In this document: positions 6,164 to 6,353 of the stretch, in pieces
Layout: each line of letters begins with the position of its first letter
Numbering within the stretch: position 1 is the stretch's first letter
Origin: Acidobacteriaceae bacterium
GTDB lineage: Bacteria > Acidobacteriota > Terriglobia > Terriglobales > Acidobacteriaceae
Length of the DNA stretch: 6,353 nt
NCBI GenBank assembly: GCA_030040175.1
Contig: JASHUF010000158.1
Coordinates: forward strand, 1-6,353
Reading direction: 5' to 3'
Made by a program: the position numbers and the translations under genes
The notes under the pieces: model-generated
What the model was told of the DNA's origin: nothing
What the model saw: the letters and a program-made list of their open reading frames with translations, nothing else
Databases searched by the model: none

Positions 6164-6353
6164 ATCGGCATTACCCATGCGGATTACTGTAGTTCCGTTG
6201 ACATTGAAGATACTTGCAATGATGATGGATTCACTCAATCAAGGTGCGGTCAGAACGATTTTCGACTGCTGCCAACGAGCGACTCCCAAGCCCCCGCTCG
6301 CGTTTGACTTGCAGCAAGGCCGCTCGATGAGACATGACTATCTACTCTGCTTC

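Larger units (their letters stand above)
5627..6353. other. Non-coding stretch upstream of the lipoprotein gene
   Basis: I find no gene I would defend in these 727 nt. Two plus-strand frames are open (5684-6004 with 106 codons, 6083-6307 with 74), but their products show no recognisable motif or domain-like pattern and have no clear ribosome site. The part at about 5675-5815 is visibly AT-richer than the coding regions and probably holds the promoter of the minus-strand lipoprotein gene: TATACT (5708-5713) and TATAGT (5697-5702) read on the minus strand are -10-like, but neither has a well-placed -35. At the right edge a minus-strand frame is open from 6351 to a TGA at 6250-6252 (33 codons). 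It could be the tail of a gene entering from the right, but its sequence is not recognised. Confidence 0.55.

Noticed and set aside
5684..6307. Two plus-strand open frames (106 and 74 codons) in the right-hand region
   Set aside because: No recognisable motif, no clear ribosome sites, irregular composition, and they overlap AT-rich DNA that looks regulatory.

Overview
The window looks like a chromosomal stretch from an Acidobacteriota member (class Terriglobia is my best guess). This is an inference from two things. The coding DNA is moderately GC-rich, and a large Ser/Thr/Ala-rich lipoprotein is built from alternating choice-of-anchor-D (ASPM/SPD-2/Hydin-like) and other Ig-like modules with a C-terminal fibronectin type III domain, an architecture common in that phylum. 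No rRNA or other marker gene is present to confirm it.

Layout. At the left edge, 1-174 (+) is the C-terminal end of a SIS-domain phosphoheptose isomerase (GmhA type). After a 192-nt gap comes a complete nucleotide-sugar dehydrogenase of the UDP-GlcNAc 6-dehydrogenase (WbpA) type at 367-1713 (+). After 79 nt comes a complete FAD-dependent L-2-hydroxyglutarate oxidase (LhgO) at 1793-2986 (+). These three genes point the same way and look like the distal end of a surface-polysaccharide or LPS sugar cluster. A 39-nt convergent gap then separates them from the repeat-rich lipoprotein gene on the minus strand at 3026-5626. From 5627 to 6353 there is no convincing gene: a relatively AT-rich stretch lies just upstream of the lipoprotein gene, and there are a few small inverted and direct repeats.

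How the genes may work together. GmhA starts the nucleotide-heptose pathway and WbpA makes a UDP-hexosaminuronic acid, both precursors for surface glycans. LhgO looks out of place, but in the UDP-2,3-diacetamido-uronic acid pathway the enzyme acting after WbpA (WbpB) regenerates its NAD by reducing 2-oxoglutarate to 2-hydroxyglutarate. An oxidase next to wbpA could return that by-product to 2-oxoglutarate. No wbpB is visible here, so this is a hypothesis about the wider cluster. The lipoprotein is convergent and probably a separate transcription unit with a cell-envelope role.

I see no mobile element, CRISPR array, tRNA or rRNA, and no clear sign of an undescribed defence or mobile system. 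The best leads are the wbpA-lhgO pairing and the regular Cys-x12-Cys modules of the lipoprotein.
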